Shown here in pieces: positions 1-8,180 of a stretch of DNA of 33,110 nt. The stretch lies in the NCBI RefSeq assembly GCF_016213215.1, contig NZ_JACRAW010000108.1, positions 1-33,110 on the forward strand. The letters are read 5' to 3'. The notes below the pieces were generated by a model that saw only the letters and a list, made by a program, of their open reading frames with translations, was not told where the DNA came from and did no database searches. Both the position numbers and the translations under genes were made by a program. The first letter of the stretch is position 1. Each line of letters opens with the position of its first letter. Source of the DNA: Bradyrhizobium sp. (GTDB lineage Bacteria > Pseudomonadota > Alphaproteobacteria > Rhizobiales > Xanthobacteraceae).

Positions 1-728
1 ATCTCTACGGCTGCAAGGAATCGCTGGTGGACGGCATCCGCCGCGGTACCGACGTGATGATGGCCGGCAAGGTCGCGATGGTCGCGGGCTTCGGCGACGT
101 CGGCAAGGGCTCGGCGGCCTCGCTGCGCCAGGCCGGCTGCCGGGTCATGGTCTCCGAGGTCGATCCGATCTGCGCGTTGCAGGCGGCGATGGAAGGCTAT
201 GAGGTCGTCACCATGGAGGATGCCGCGCCGCGCGCCGACATCTTCGTCACTGCCACCGGCAACAAGGACATCATCACCATCGAGCACATGCGCGCGATGA
301 AGGATCGCGCCATCGTCTGCAACATCGGCCACTTCGACAACGAGATCCAGATCGCGCATCTGCGCAATCTCAAGTGGACCAACATCAAGCCGCAGGTCGA
401 CGAAATCGAATTCCCCGACAAGCACCGCATCATCCTGCTGTCGGAAGGCCGCCTGGTGAACCTCGGCAACGCCATGGGCCATCCGAGCTTCGTGATGTCG
501 GCGTCCTTCACCAACCAGACGCTGGCGCAAATCGAGCTCTTCGCCAACAACAAGGACGGCAAGTACGACAAGAAGGTCTACGTGCTGCCGAAGACGCTCG
601 ACGAGAAGGTCGCGCGGCTGCACCTCGCCAAGATCGGCGTGAAGCTCACTGAACTGCGCAAGGAGCAGGCCGACTACATCGGCGTCAAGCCGGAAGGCCC
701 GTTCAAGTCGGATCACTACCGCTACTGA
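1..728 (+). CDS. ahcY: Adenosylhomocysteinase (SAH hydrolase), 3' part
   Basis: This is the C-terminal half of S-adenosylhomocysteine hydrolase, the cytosolic NAD-dependent enzyme that splits S-adenosylhomocysteine into adenosine and homocysteine and so keeps methyl transfer reactions running. The reading frame is open from base 3 and the start lies outside the window. Seen directly: the LYGC-ESLVDGI segment, the NAD-binding glycine motif [10 protein letters not shown], the [10 protein letters not shown] segment that contacts the cofactor, and the family's invariant C-terminal tail ending KSDHYRY. About 242 residues are present of a family length near 430-475. No frameshift is visible. A strong hairpin terminator follows 28 bases after the stop, so ahcY is the last gene of its transcript and is not co-transcribed with the monooxygenase downstream. 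The identification is essentially certain. Confidence 0.97.
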   Translation, partial: LYGCKESLVDGIRRGTDVMMAGKVAMVAGFGDVGKGSAASLRQAGCRVMVSEVDPICALQAAMEGYEVVTMEDAAPRADIFVTATGNKDIITIEHMRAMKDRAIVCNIGHFDNEIQIAHLRNLKWTNIKPQVDEIEFPDKHRIILLSEGRLVNLGNAMGHPSFVMSASFTNQTLAQIELFANNKDGKYDKKVYVLPKTLDEKVARLHLAKIGVKLTELRKEQADYIGVKPEGPFKSDHYRY

Positions 729-756
729 AGCCCGACTAACAATGCGATGCAAAACG

Positions 757-782
757 GCCCCGGAGCGATCCGGGGCTTTTTG
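757..782 (+). terminator. Rho-independent terminator after ahcY
   Basis: An 8-bp perfect stem (GCCCCGGA paired with TCCGGGGC) closes a GCGA tetraloop of the stable GNRA type and is followed directly by a run of five T. It lies 28 bases past the ahcY stop codon and fits an intrinsic terminator on the plus strand. Confidence 0.92.
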
Positions 783-898
783 TTTGGCACCGCCGTCGGA
801 GCGATCGCGCCCTGCTGTTGCCCATGCTGCATTTTCTCGGGCATTGTTGATTGACTGGCTGTGGCAAGGGTCGGACAATTCGTGCCGGAGGAAGCCTC

Positions 899-2356
899 GT
901 GCAAGAACATTTCGACGTGCTCATCGTCGGCGCCGGCCTGTCGGGCATCGCCGCGGGTTATCATCTCGAGGACAAGTGCCCGGGCAAGAGCTACGTCATT
1001 CTCGAAGGTCGCGACTGCATCGGCGGCACCTGGGACCTGTTTCGGTACCCCGGCGTCCGCTCCGACAGCGACATGTTCACGCTGGGCTATTCGTTCAAGC
1101 CCTGGACCGATGCGAAGGCGATCGCCAGCGGGCCACAGATCCTGAAATACGTGCGCGAGACCGCCGCCGAGAACGGCATCGATAAGAAGATCCGCTTTCG
1201 CCATCGCGTCAGGCGCACCTCGTGGTCGACGCACGATGCCCGCTGGACGGTCGAAGCCGAACGCACGATGGCGGAAGGCGCAACCGAGACCGTGCGCTTC
1301 ACCTGCAGCTTTCTTTTCATGTGCTCCGGCTACTACAGGTATGAAGAAGGGTACACGCCGGAATTTGCGGGCACCTCCGACTTCGCCGGCCGCATCGTGC
1401 ATCCGCAAAAATGGCCGGAGGATCTCGACTACGCCGGCAAGCGCGTGGTGGTGATCGGCTCGGGCGCGACCGCGGTGACGATGGTGCCGGAAATGGCCAA
1501 GGTCGCCAGTCATGTCACCATGCTGCAGAGATCGCCGACCTACGTCGTGTCGCGGCCCGCGCAGGACCCGCTTGCCAACAAGCTTCGCCGCAACCTGCCG
1601 GCCGGTCTTGCCTATCACCTGATCCGCTGGCGCAACGTGCTGCTCAGCATGTATTTCTTTCAGCTCAGCCGCCGCAAACCGGCGCGGGTCAAGGAACTGA
1701 TTCTGGGCGGCGTCAGGATGGCGCTCGGTCCCGACTACGACGTCGCGACCCATTTCACGCCGCGCTACAACCCATGGGATCAGCGGCTGTGCCTCGTGCC
1801 TGACGGCGACCTGTTCAAGGCAATCCGCGACAAGCGCGCTTCCGTCGTCACCAGGGAGATCGATACGTTCACTTCAAAGGGCATCCGCCTGAAGGACGGC
1901 AGCGAGCTTGAGGCGGACATCATCGTTACCGCCACTGGCCTCGTCTTGCAGGTGCTGGGCGGCGTGGAAGTCGTGGTCGACGGTCGCAAGGTCGATTTCG
2001 CAGACACCCTGAACTACAAGGGCATGATGTATTCCGATGTGCCCAATCTGGCTGCGGCGCTCGGCTATACCAATGCGTCCTGGACGCTGAAATGCGATCT
2101 CACCTGCGAGTATGTCTGCCGGCTCATCAATTACATGGACCGGCACGGCTATCGCCAATGCGTGCCCCACAACACCGATTCGACCATCACACCGCTGCCC
2201 TCGCTGGATTTCACGTCTGGGTACGTGCAGCGCTCGATCGCGAAACTACCAAAGCAGGGTTCTAAGCGCCCGTGGCGGCTCTATCAGAACTACGCGCTCG
2301 ACATCGTGTCCTTGCGCCTTGGCAGGGTGGATGACGGGGTGATGCAGTATTCTTGA
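899..2356 (+). CDS. Flavin-containing monooxygenase, Baeyer-Villiger type
   Basis: A 485-residue FAD- and NADPH-dependent monooxygenase. The N-terminus carries the FAD Rossmann motif (VGAGLSGIAAG, about residues 9-19) and a second dinucleotide motif (VIGSGATAVTM) follows later. Just before it sits FAGRIVHPQKWP, an exact match to the type I Baeyer-Villiger fingerprint FxGxxxHxxxWP, which separates these enzymes from other flavin monooxygenases. Such enzymes insert oxygen next to a ketone to give an ester or lactone; the substrate here cannot be read from sequence. I chose the GTG start at 899 because GGAGGAA lies 5 bases upstream; the frame can be read back to 851, but that part lacks a ribosome site. 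Neighbours give no clear pathway, although a fumarylacetoacetate-hydrolase-family enzyme lies nearby on the opposite strand. Confidence 0.88.
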   Translation: MQEHFDVLIVGAGLSGIAAGYHLEDKCPGKSYVILEGRDCIGGTWDLFRYPGVRSDSDMFTLGYSFKPWTDAKAIASGPQILKYVRETAAENGIDKKIRFRHRVRRTSWSTHDARWTVEAERTMAEGATETVRFTCSFLFMCSGYYRYEEGYTPEFAGTSDFAGRIVHPQKWPEDLDYAGKRVVVIGSGATAVTMVPEMAKVASHVTMLQRSPTYVVSRPAQDPLANKLRRNLPAGLAYHLIRWRNVLLSMYFFQLSRRKPARVKELILGGVRMALGPDYDVATHFTPRYNPWDQRLCLVPDGDLFKAIRDKRASVVTREIDTFTSKGIRLKDGSELEADIIVTATGLVLQVLGGVEVVVDGRKVDFADTLNYKGMMYSDVPNLAAALGYTNASWTLKCDLTCEYVCRLINYMDRHGYRQCVPHNTDSTITPLPSLDFTSGYVQRSIAKLPKQGSKRPWRLYQNYALDIVSLRLGRVDDGVMQYS

Positions 2357-2386
2357 GGCTCGCTGCGCGCCTCGCGAGGTATCAAA

Positions 2387-2407
2387 CGGTTAACACGAGA
2401 TTAACCG
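2387..2407. promoter_or_regulatory. CtrA-type box (TTAA-N7-TTAAC) in a perfect 7-bp inverted repeat
   Basis: The bases read CGGTTAA, seven bases, TTAACCG. The core at 2390-2405 matches the full-length alphaproteobacterial CtrA recognition site TTAA-N7-TTAAC exactly, and the flanks make it a perfect inverted repeat with 7-bp arms. It lies 45 bases upstream of the ATG of the small gene at 2452, a suitable place for a promoter element, and 31 bases after the monooxygenase stop. CtrA is the cell-cycle master response regulator in this class. Binding is inferred from the match alone. Confidence 0.6.
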
Positions 2408-2451
2408 GCGGATCCTAGATTGCTGCGGCTAAGTACGTGGAGGGAAGCCCC

Positions 2452-2607
2452 ATGGAAGCCCAGAAGATCGCGGTCGACGCCATCGTGGCCCTGACCGACT
2501 GCAGCCGCGATGCCGTGGTTGACTTTATTCGGCGCGCCTACCTCGCCGGCGTGAGGGATCCCAAGCGCCTGACCTTCAAGGGATTGCAGGCGCTCGCGCG
2601 CGCCTGA
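2452..2607 (+). CDS. Small conserved-looking hypothetical protein (51 aa)
   Basis: I do not recognise this protein. It has 51 residues, starting MEAQKIAVDAIVAL and ending with a basic stretch (RDPKRLTFKGLQALARA). It has no signal peptide or membrane segment, one cysteine, and looks like two or three short amphipathic helices. It is called real because a strong ribosome site (GGAGGGA, 2439-2445) stands 6 bases before the ATG, the frame is clean and uses the host's codons, and an exact CtrA-type box lies just upstream. It stands alone, between a plus-strand monooxygenase and a minus-strand hydrolase. The CtrA box suggests cell-cycle-dependent expression, possibly a small regulatory or adaptor protein, but no function can be assigned. 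Confidence 0.72.
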   Translation: MEAQKIAVDAIVALTDCSRDAVVDFIRRAYLAGVRDPKRLTFKGLQALARA

Positions 2608-2641
2608 ACTCAATGAAGGCTTGCAGCAGAGTCTGGTGCGG

Positions 2642-3343
2642 CTAGGCGGCCTTGCCGATCGAGACCTTCAGCGTGCCGACACCATCGACGCCGCACTCGA
2701 TTCTATCGCCGGGCGAAACCGCCGCGACGCCGGCCGGCGTGCCGGTCATGATGACGTCGCCGGCGCCGAGCTCCACCTGCTGTGACAATTGCCAGATGAT
2801 CTCCGGCACGCTCCAGATCAGCTCGGAAAGATCGCCGTTCTGCCGCTCGGTGCCGTTCACCGACAGCCAGATCTTGCCCTTGGACGGGTGACCTATCTTG
2901 GACGCCGGCTGCAGGGCCGAGCAGGGCGCGGAGTGATCGAACGACTTGCCGACTTCCCAGGGGCGCTCCTTCTTGCGCGCGGCCTGCTGCAGGTCGCGGC
3001 GGGTCAGGTCGATCCCGACGGCGTAGCCATAGACGTGATCGAGAGCCTTGTCGGCCGGGATGTTCAGGCCGCCGCTCTTCATCGCCACGACCAGTTCGAC
3101 CTCGTGATGCAGGTCCTTGGTCAGCGACGGATAGGGAATAGTTGCGCCGTCCGGCTCGAGCATGTCGGCGTGCTTGGCGAAGAAGAACGGCGGCGCACGC
3201 TCGTCATTTCCCATCTCCCGGATGTGTTCGAGATAGTTGCGTCCAACGCACCAGATGCGCCGGACGGGGAACGACTTCGATTCCCCAACGACTGGGATGG
3301 AGGGCTGCGGCGGAGCCGGAATCACAAAAGAGGCTGAGGTCAT
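2642..3343 (-). CDS. Fumarylacetoacetate hydrolase family protein (fumarylpyruvate hydrolase-like)
   Basis: A 233-residue FAH-superfamily enzyme. Seen directly: the family's CVGRNYLEH segment (about residues 32-40), the EVE pair at 81-83 and D112 in GIDLTRRD, which are the three metal-binding acids of this fold, and the late GDVIMTGTPAGV motif. The proteins split carbon-carbon bonds in beta-diketo acids such as fumarylpyruvate or acylpyruvates, with Mg or Mn. The N-terminal APPQPSIPVVG...FPVRRI and EMG segments look most like NagK-type fumarylpyruvate hydrolases of the gentisate route, though many family members have other or unknown substrates and no other gentisate gene is in the window. 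The gene follows the ABC transporter gene on the same strand after 40 bases, so the two may share a transcript. Confidence 0.85.
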   Translation of the reverse strand: MTSASFVIPAPPQPSIPVVGESKSFPVRRIWCVGRNYLEHIREMGNDERAPPFFFAKHADMLEPDGATIPYPSLTKDLHHEVELVVAMKSGGLNIPADKALDHVYGYAVGIDLTRRDLQQAARKKERPWEVGKSFDHSAPCSALQPASKIGHPSKGKIWLSVNGTERQNGDLSELIWSVPEIIWQLSQQVELGAGDVIMTGTPAGVAAVSPGDRIECGVDGVGTLKVSIGKAA

Positions 3344-3383
3344 GAAAAGCCTTTTTGATTAGTTGAAAGAAGCTGGATCCTGT

Positions 3384-5192
3384 TTACGCGGTCGCGCCAA
3401 CGGGCGCCAGTGTCGAGGGGCCTGCATCGTGGTGCTGCAGCCGGAAGAACGACGCGTAGCGTCCGCCGCGGCGCAGCAATTCGTCATGCCGGCCGCGCTC
3501 GACGATCTCCCCGCCCTCGACCACCAGGATGGCGTCGGCATGCATGATGGTGTGCAGCCGGTGCGCGATCACGATCGTGGTCCGGTTTCGGCACAGGTGC
3601 TCGATCGCTTCCTGCACCTGTTTCTCCGATTCGGAATCGAGTGCCGCGGTCGCCTCGTCGAGCAGGATGATCGGCGCGTTCCGGATCAGCGCGCGGGCAA
3701 CCGCGATGCGCTGGCGCTGGCCGCCCGAGAGCTGCGTGCCGTGCTCGCCGACCGGCGTGTCGTAGCCGAGCGGGAAGCTCATGATGAATTCGTGCGCGCA
3801 GGCCGCCTTGGCGGCCTCGACGATTTCGGCTTCGGTCGCGCCGGGCTTGCCGAAGGCAATGTTGCTGCGGATCGTATCGCGGAACAGGTAGACGTCCTGG
3901 CCGACATAGGCGGTCTGCCCACGCAGGGACTTGCGCGACACCGACCCGATCGACTGTCCGTCGATCAGAATGTCGCCTGCTGTGACCTCGTAGAAACGCA
4001 GCAAGAGCGCGAGCACGGTCGACTTGCCGCCGCCGGACGGCCCGACCAGGGCCGTGACCTTGCCCGGTTCGGCAACGAAGCTCATATGATGGAGCACCGG
4101 CTCGTTCTCACGATAGGCAAAACTGACATCGCGCAGTTCAATTCGGGCGTCCGACAGCCTCAGCGACGGCTTGTCGTCATCGGAGAGTTCGCTCGCCGGG
4201 CTATCGACGACTTCGAGCAGCATTCGCGCGCCGACCAGCTGGCTGTTCAAATCGATGTTGAGGCGCGACAGGCGCTTGGCCGGTTCGGTCGCCATCAGGA
4301 ATGCCGACATGAATGAAAAGAACTGGCCCGGGGTCGCGCCGAGCGCGACCACGCTGTAGCCGCCGTAGAGCAGACAGCCGGCAACCGCGAACCCGCCGAG
4401 CATCTCCATCAGCGGGTTGGAGCGATTGGCGACGCGTGCCATCTTGTTGGCGTTGCGCTCGACGACGGCGATGTTCTCGTCGATCCGTTCGCGCATGGTG
4501 CCTTCCAGCGTGAACGCCTTGACCGTGCGGATGCCCTGCAGCGATTCCTGCATGGTCTCGAGGATGTCGGCGGTGCCGGTGAACTGGTTATAGGCGAGGC
4601 CCTTGATCCGCTTCACCAGCTTGCGCAAAACCAGCATCGCCGGCGGCACCACCACAAGACCGAAGAGCGACATCATGGGATCCTGCATCACCATGACCAC
4701 GATCAGGCTGATCAGCATCAAGAGGTCGCGCCCGACGGCGTTGATCAGCATGTTGAGGACGTCGGTGATGGATTTGGCGCCGGCCGTGAGCCGCGCCAGG
4801 AATTCCGATGAATGCCGCTCGGAAAAGAAGCCGACGCCTTCGCTCATCAGCTTGGCAAACAGCCGCCGCTGGTTGTTGGCGAGGATAGCGTTGCTGATCT
4901 TCGACAGAATGACCATCTGACCGTAGGTCGAAAGACCCTTGATGAACAGCAGGATCACCGTGACGCCTGAGAGGATGGCGATGCCTGTGACGTTCTTGTC
5001 GACGTAGGCCTGATTGATCACTTCGCCGAGGATGTAGGCGGCGCCCGCGGTTGCGCCGGCCGCCATGCCCATCAGCACGAACGCGGTCAGGTAGCGTCGC
5101 CAATAGACAATCCCCTGTTCCATGACCAAGCGGCGAATCAGTATCGCCGCGCCATAGGGATCGTCGGTGATCTTCTTTGGAAACTGGGCCAT
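3384..5192 (-). CDS. ABC exporter, fused permease and ATPase (MsbA-like)
   Basis: A 602-residue half-transporter of the ABCB/MsbA type: an N-terminal membrane domain of about six helices (roughly residues 30-320), then an ATPase domain. Seen in the ATPase: Walker A GPSGGGKST (about 383-391), Q-loop (AYVGQDVYLF), signature LSGGQRQR (about 486), Walker B IILLDEAT (about 505) and the switch histidine in VIAHRL. Such proteins work as homodimers in the inner membrane and export lipids, LPS precursors, glucans or drugs. Beside galE and LPS core genes, export of a lipid-linked glycan or lipid A-core is the natural guess, but the substrate is not shown by sequence and the FAH-family gene just downstream does not help. 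An NdvA-type glucan exporter is an alternative. Confidence 0.88.
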   Translation of the reverse strand: MAQFPKKITDDPYGAAILIRRLVMEQGIVYWRRYLTAFVLMGMAAGATAGAAYILGEVINQAYVDKNVTGIAILSGVTVILLFIKGLSTYGQMVILSKISNAILANNQRRLFAKLMSEGVGFFSERHSSEFLARLTAGAKSITDVLNMLINAVGRDLLMLISLIVVMVMQDPMMSLFGLVVVPPAMLVLRKLVKRIKGLAYNQFTGTADILETMQESLQGIRTVKAFTLEGTMRERIDENIAVVERNANKMARVANRSNPLMEMLGGFAVAGCLLYGGYSVVALGATPGQFFSFMSAFLMATEPAKRLSRLNIDLNSQLVGARMLLEVVDSPASELSDDDKPSLRLSDARIELRDVSFAYRENEPVLHHMSFVAEPGKVTALVGPSGGGKSTVLALLLRFYEVTAGDILIDGQSIGSVSRKSLRGQTAYVGQDVYLFRDTIRSNIAFGKPGATEAEIVEAAKAACAHEFIMSFPLGYDTPVGEHGTQLSGGQRQRIAVARALIRNAPIILLDEATAALDSESEKQVQEAIEHLCRNRTTIVIAHRLHTIMHADAILVVEGGEIVERGRHDELLRRGGRYASFFRLQHHDAGPSTLAPVGATA

Positions 5193-5255
5193 CCGTGTTC
5201 CATTGACGGCGCCGGACTCTACGCCCGCGCGTCAGGAGACTGAACGGCCTCTGTG

Positions 5256-5295
5256 CCCCCTATAGGGGGATTTTTCAAGCCCAATTAAGGGCTTG
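5256..5295. repeat. Two adjacent hairpins between galE and the ABC exporter
   Basis: Two inverted repeats sit side by side just after the galE stop (minus strand). One, 5256-5269, is CCCCC-TATA-GGGGG followed on the plus strand by A and five T (to 5275), resembling a terminator read in the plus direction. The other, 5276-5295, has 7-bp arms CAAGCCC and GGGCTTG with an AATTAA loop. On the minus strand neither has a T-tract, so for galE they would act as mRNA 3' structures at best. No plus-strand gene ends here, so the terminator-like one may block antisense transcription into galE. Confidence 0.4.
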
Positions 5296-5309
5296 CAAAG
5301 CAAGAGATT

Positions 5310-6329
5310 TCACGCCGAAGCGGCCTGGCGGATCTCGATTTCGCCGTGGCGCTCGCGGAAGAGCTTTTCCTCCCAGGCGAGCGCGTGCGCCGCAATGGTC
5401 TCGAGGTTGTCGTAGCGCGGTTTCCAGTCGAGCACTGTGCGAATGCGATTGGCATCGGCGACCATGGTCATGATGTCGCCGGGCCGCCGCGGCGCATATT
5501 GAACCGCAAAGCTGCGGCCCGACACGCGGCGCACTGCGTCGATCGTTTCCAGCACCGAATAGCCGCGGCCATAGCCGCAATTCAGGGTCGCCGAGGCGCC
5601 GCCACCGCGCAAATGGGCCAGCGCCGAACGGTGCGCCTCGGCGAGGTCGGTGACATGAATGAAATCGCGAATGCAGCTGCCGTCCGGTGTCGGATAGTCG
5701 GTGCCGTACACGTCGATCTTGGCGCGCTGTCCGGTCGCCGCTTCGACCGCGATCTTGAGAAGATGGGTGGCGCCCACGGTCGCCAGGCCAATGCGCGCCT
5801 GCGGGTCGGCGCCCGCCACGTTGAAGTAGCGCAGCACGACAAAGCGCATGCCGTAGGCGGAGGCAGCGTCATGCAGCATGATCTCGCTCATCAGCTTCGA
5901 GAAGCCGTAGGGCGACAGCGGCCGGGTCGGCGCCTCCTCGGGCACCGGCACATGGTCCGGGTTGCCGTACACCGCGGCGGTGGAAGAAAAGATGAAACGG
6001 TTGACACCCGACTTGACCGCCGCATTCAGCAGGCTGCGGGTCGTCATGGTGTTGTTGCGGTAATAGCCGAGCGGGTCGCGCATCGAATCGGGCACCACGA
6101 CGGAGCCGGCGAAATGAACGATGCTCTCCACATGATGCTGGGAGATCACGCCCTCGACGAGGTTTTCATCGCCGGCGTCGCCGATGAACAGCGGCACGCC
6201 CTCCGGCAGATGGGCCGAAAAGCCGGTGGAGAGATCATCGATCACGACGACGTTCTCGCCGGCTTCGGCCAGCGCCAGAACCGTGTGACTTCCGATATAG
6301 CCGGCACCGCCGGTAACAAGCACAGTCAT
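5310..6329 (-). CDS. galE: UDP-glucose 4-epimerase
   Basis: A 339-residue extended short-chain dehydrogenase that interconverts UDP-glucose and UDP-galactose using tightly bound NAD. Seen directly: the glycine motif GGAGYIGSH at residues 7-15, the SSTAAVYG segment around 115-122, the catalytic YGFSK with Y141 and K145, and the NVAGADPQ segment typical of GalE. The frame can be read farther upstream to 6599, but I take ATG at 6329 because the NAD-binding strand starts right after it and a GGTGAG ribosome site precedes it. It is divergent from the core glycosyltransferase at 6456 with a 126-base shared upstream region. In this LPS locus it probably supplies UDP-galactose (and perhaps UDP-GalNAc) for surface glycans. 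Confidence 0.9.
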   Translation of the reverse strand: MTVLVTGGAGYIGSHTVLALAEAGENVVVIDDLSTGFSAHLPEGVPLFIGDAGDENLVEGVISQHHVESIVHFAGSVVVPDSMRDPLGYYRNNTMTTRSLLNAAVKSGVNRFIFSSTAAVYGNPDHVPVPEEAPTRPLSPYGFSKLMSEIMLHDAASAYGMRFVVLRYFNVAGADPQARIGLATVGATHLLKIAVEAATGQRAKIDVYGTDYPTPDGSCIRDFIHVTDLAEAHRSALAHLRGGGASATLNCGYGRGYSVLETIDAVRRVSGRSFAVQYAPRRPGDIMTMVADANRIRTVLDWKPRYDNLETIAAHALAWEEKLFRERHGEIEIRQAASA

Positions 6330-6455
6330 GATCTCACCCGTCCTACGATCGGCGCGGATGCTATCGCCGATGCGGTGAAGAGGGGGTTTTCTCGCGCCTG
6401 AACTGGCCACTATGCTTAATGTTGCGTATAGGGTTTCGTCGAAACGGAGCTTGGC

Positions 6456-7502
6456 GTGCCGATCGAGAACATTCCTGCCGCTGACCTGCAACTGATCGTG
6501 CCGAACCTGCATCGGCGCTATTCGGGGGTGACCGCAACCAATCGCATGGTGGCGCCGAAACTGGCCCGGCTGTTTCGCGCCGCATGGTTCGGTTCCCATG
6601 CGCCCGATGGCATTGCGCGGATGGGTGTTGCAGATCTGTTGACGCTATGGCGGCGACAAAGGCCACTGATCTGGCACGCCCGCCGCAATAACGAGATGAT
6701 CGTGGGCGTTATCCTGCGCGCGCTCGGCTGGCCCTTCAAGCTCGTGTTCACGTCGGCGGCGCAGCGGCACCACACCTGGATCACGCGCTGGCTGATCCGG
6801 CGGATGGATGCGATCATCGCGACCAGCGATGTCTCCGCTTCCTACTTGAAATGCGAGGCAATCGTGATTCCGCATGGTGTCGATACCGACGTCTATGCAC
6901 CGCCGGCGGACCGCGCGGCGGCTTTTGCCGAGAGCGGCCTGCCGGGCCGCTATGCGATCGGCTGCTTCGGCCGCGTGCGCGCGCAGAAGGGCAGCGATGT
7001 CTTCGTCAATGCGATGTGCAGGCTGCTGCCGCGCTATCCTGATTTTACCGCCGTGCTGGTCGGCGCCGTCACGCCCGAGCAACTTGCATTCGCAAATGAG
7101 CTGAACAAGCGCATCGAAGCGGCCGGCCTCAAGTCGCGGATCGTCATCACGGGTGAACTTGCCATCGAACAGGTGCAGCGCTGGTACCAGCGGCTGACGA
7201 TCTACGCCTTCGCCTCGCGCAACGAAGGTTTTGGATTGACGCTAATCGAGGCGATGTCCGTGGGCGCCGCACTGGTGGCTTCCCGCGCCGGCGCGGCCGA
7301 GCTCGTGGTGGAGGACGGGGTGACCGGCGTGCTCATGCCGCCAGGCGATGTCGAGGCGATGGTTGCCGCGCTGGAGCCGTTGATGCGCGATCCGCAAGCC
7401 GCGGTTGCAATGGGACAGCGCGCGCGCGAACGGGTGCTGGCGAAGTTCAGCCTCGATGCGGAAGCAGGCCGGATCGCGCAAGTCTATCGCACGTTGGTAT
7501 GA
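6456..7502 (+). CDS. GT4 glycosyltransferase, LpcC/LpsB-like LPS core transferase
   Basis: A 348-residue GT4-family (GT-B fold) glycosyltransferase. Seen: the IPHGVDTD segment that opens the C-terminal domain, the GCFGRVRAQKG sugar-nucleotide loop, and the E-x7-E motif in NEGFGLTLIEAM with E257 and E265. The overall pattern, including the N-terminal LHRRYSGVT motif, is like rhizobial LpcC/LpsB enzymes that add mannose to the inner-core Kdo of LPS; donor and acceptor are inferred. Translation starts at GTG 6456, with GGAG six bases upstream. It runs convergently to gmhA, the two stops being only 12 bases apart, and is divergent from galE. GDP-mannose would come from manC farther along. Confidence 0.85.
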   Translation: MPIENIPAADLQLIVPNLHRRYSGVTATNRMVAPKLARLFRAAWFGSHAPDGIARMGVADLLTLWRRQRPLIWHARRNNEMIVGVILRALGWPFKLVFTSAAQRHHTWITRWLIRRMDAIIATSDVSASYLKCEAIVIPHGVDTDVYAPPADRAAAFAESGLPGRYAIGCFGRVRAQKGSDVFVNAMCRLLPRYPDFTAVLVGAVTPEQLAFANELNKRIEAAGLKSRIVITGELAIEQVQRWYQRLTIYAFASRNEGFGLTLIEAMSVGAALVASRAGAAELVVEDGVTGVLMPPGDVEAMVAALEPLMRDPQAAVAMGQRARERVLAKFSLDAEAGRIAQVYRTLV

Positions 7503-7514
7503 GACCCCGCGCGA

Positions 7515-8111
7515 TCAAGGCGCTTCATCCGCGAAGGCCTGCTCGACCTGGTCGCAAATGGCGTGCGCGAAGGCTAAATAGATCTGCTGGATGACGGGCG
7601 TATCGTCGCTCGGCACCATCAGCAAATGATCGCACAACTCGCGCATGGCCTCGCCCTTGATGCCGGTGCAGCCGACCGTAACTAGCCCGCGGCCGCGCGC
7701 CTCGCGCAGCGCCGCCAGGATGTTCGGCGAACGACCGGACGTCGAAAGCGCGAGCAGCAGGTCGCCGCGCCGGCCGAGAGCCTCGACCTGGCGCACGAAG
7801 ATGCGTTCAAAACCATGGTCATTGCCGATCGCGGTGAGTGCTGAGCTGTCGGTGGTGAGCGCGATCGCGGCGAGCGCGGTGCGATCCTTCTTGTAGCGTC
7901 CGACAAGCTCGGCCGCGATGTGCTGGGCGTCGGCCGCGCTGCCGCCATTGCCGACGATCAGGATCTTGTTGTCCGCGCGCAGCGCCGCGACCATGGAATT
8001 GGCGACGGACTGCGCGACCGCAAGAAGGGAGGCATCGCGCGTCGCACGCTCGAGCGCCACAAGCGACCGTTCGAGATGGGCTGCGATCGGATCTTTGAAC
8101 GGTTCGCTCAA
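7515..8111 (-). CDS. gmhA: Phosphoheptose isomerase (SIS domain)
   Basis: A 198-residue SIS-domain isomerase that turns sedoheptulose 7-phosphate into D-glycero-D-manno-heptose 7-phosphate, the first step to ADP-heptose for the LPS inner core. Seen: the VGNGGSAADAQHIAAEL phosphate-binding motif, ELVGRYKKDR, ALTTDSSALTAIGND, the second SIS serine loop LSTSGRSPN, and a C-terminal IQQIYLAFAHAICDQVE with the catalytic-region Gln and His. The codon at the best start is TTG (8109-8111): no in-frame ATG or GTG lies just upstream, and the next in-frame ATG would remove about 40 residues needed by the fold. It follows waaF on the same strand after 69 bases, so waaF-gmhA form an operon facing away from hldD-hldE. 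Confidence 0.9.
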   Translation of the reverse strand: MSEPFKDPIAAHLERSLVALERATRDASLLAVAQSVANSMVAALRADNKILIVGNGGSAADAQHIAAELVGRYKKDRTALAAIALTTDSSALTAIGNDHGFERIFVRQVEALGRRGDLLLALSTSGRSPNILAALREARGRGLVTVGCTGIKGEAMRELCDHLLMVPSDDTPVIQQIYLAFAHAICDQVEQAFADEAP

Positions 8112-8180
8112 GAAGCACCATCGAGGTTCTGATTGGCAGCCTTGGTAATGATCGCGTCCGAGCTTAGCAAGCGCGGCGGC

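Noticed and set aside
722..1753. 343-residue minus-strand frame over the monooxygenase
   Set aside because: Shadow of the plus-strand BVMO, which has every expected motif; no ribosome site or domain.
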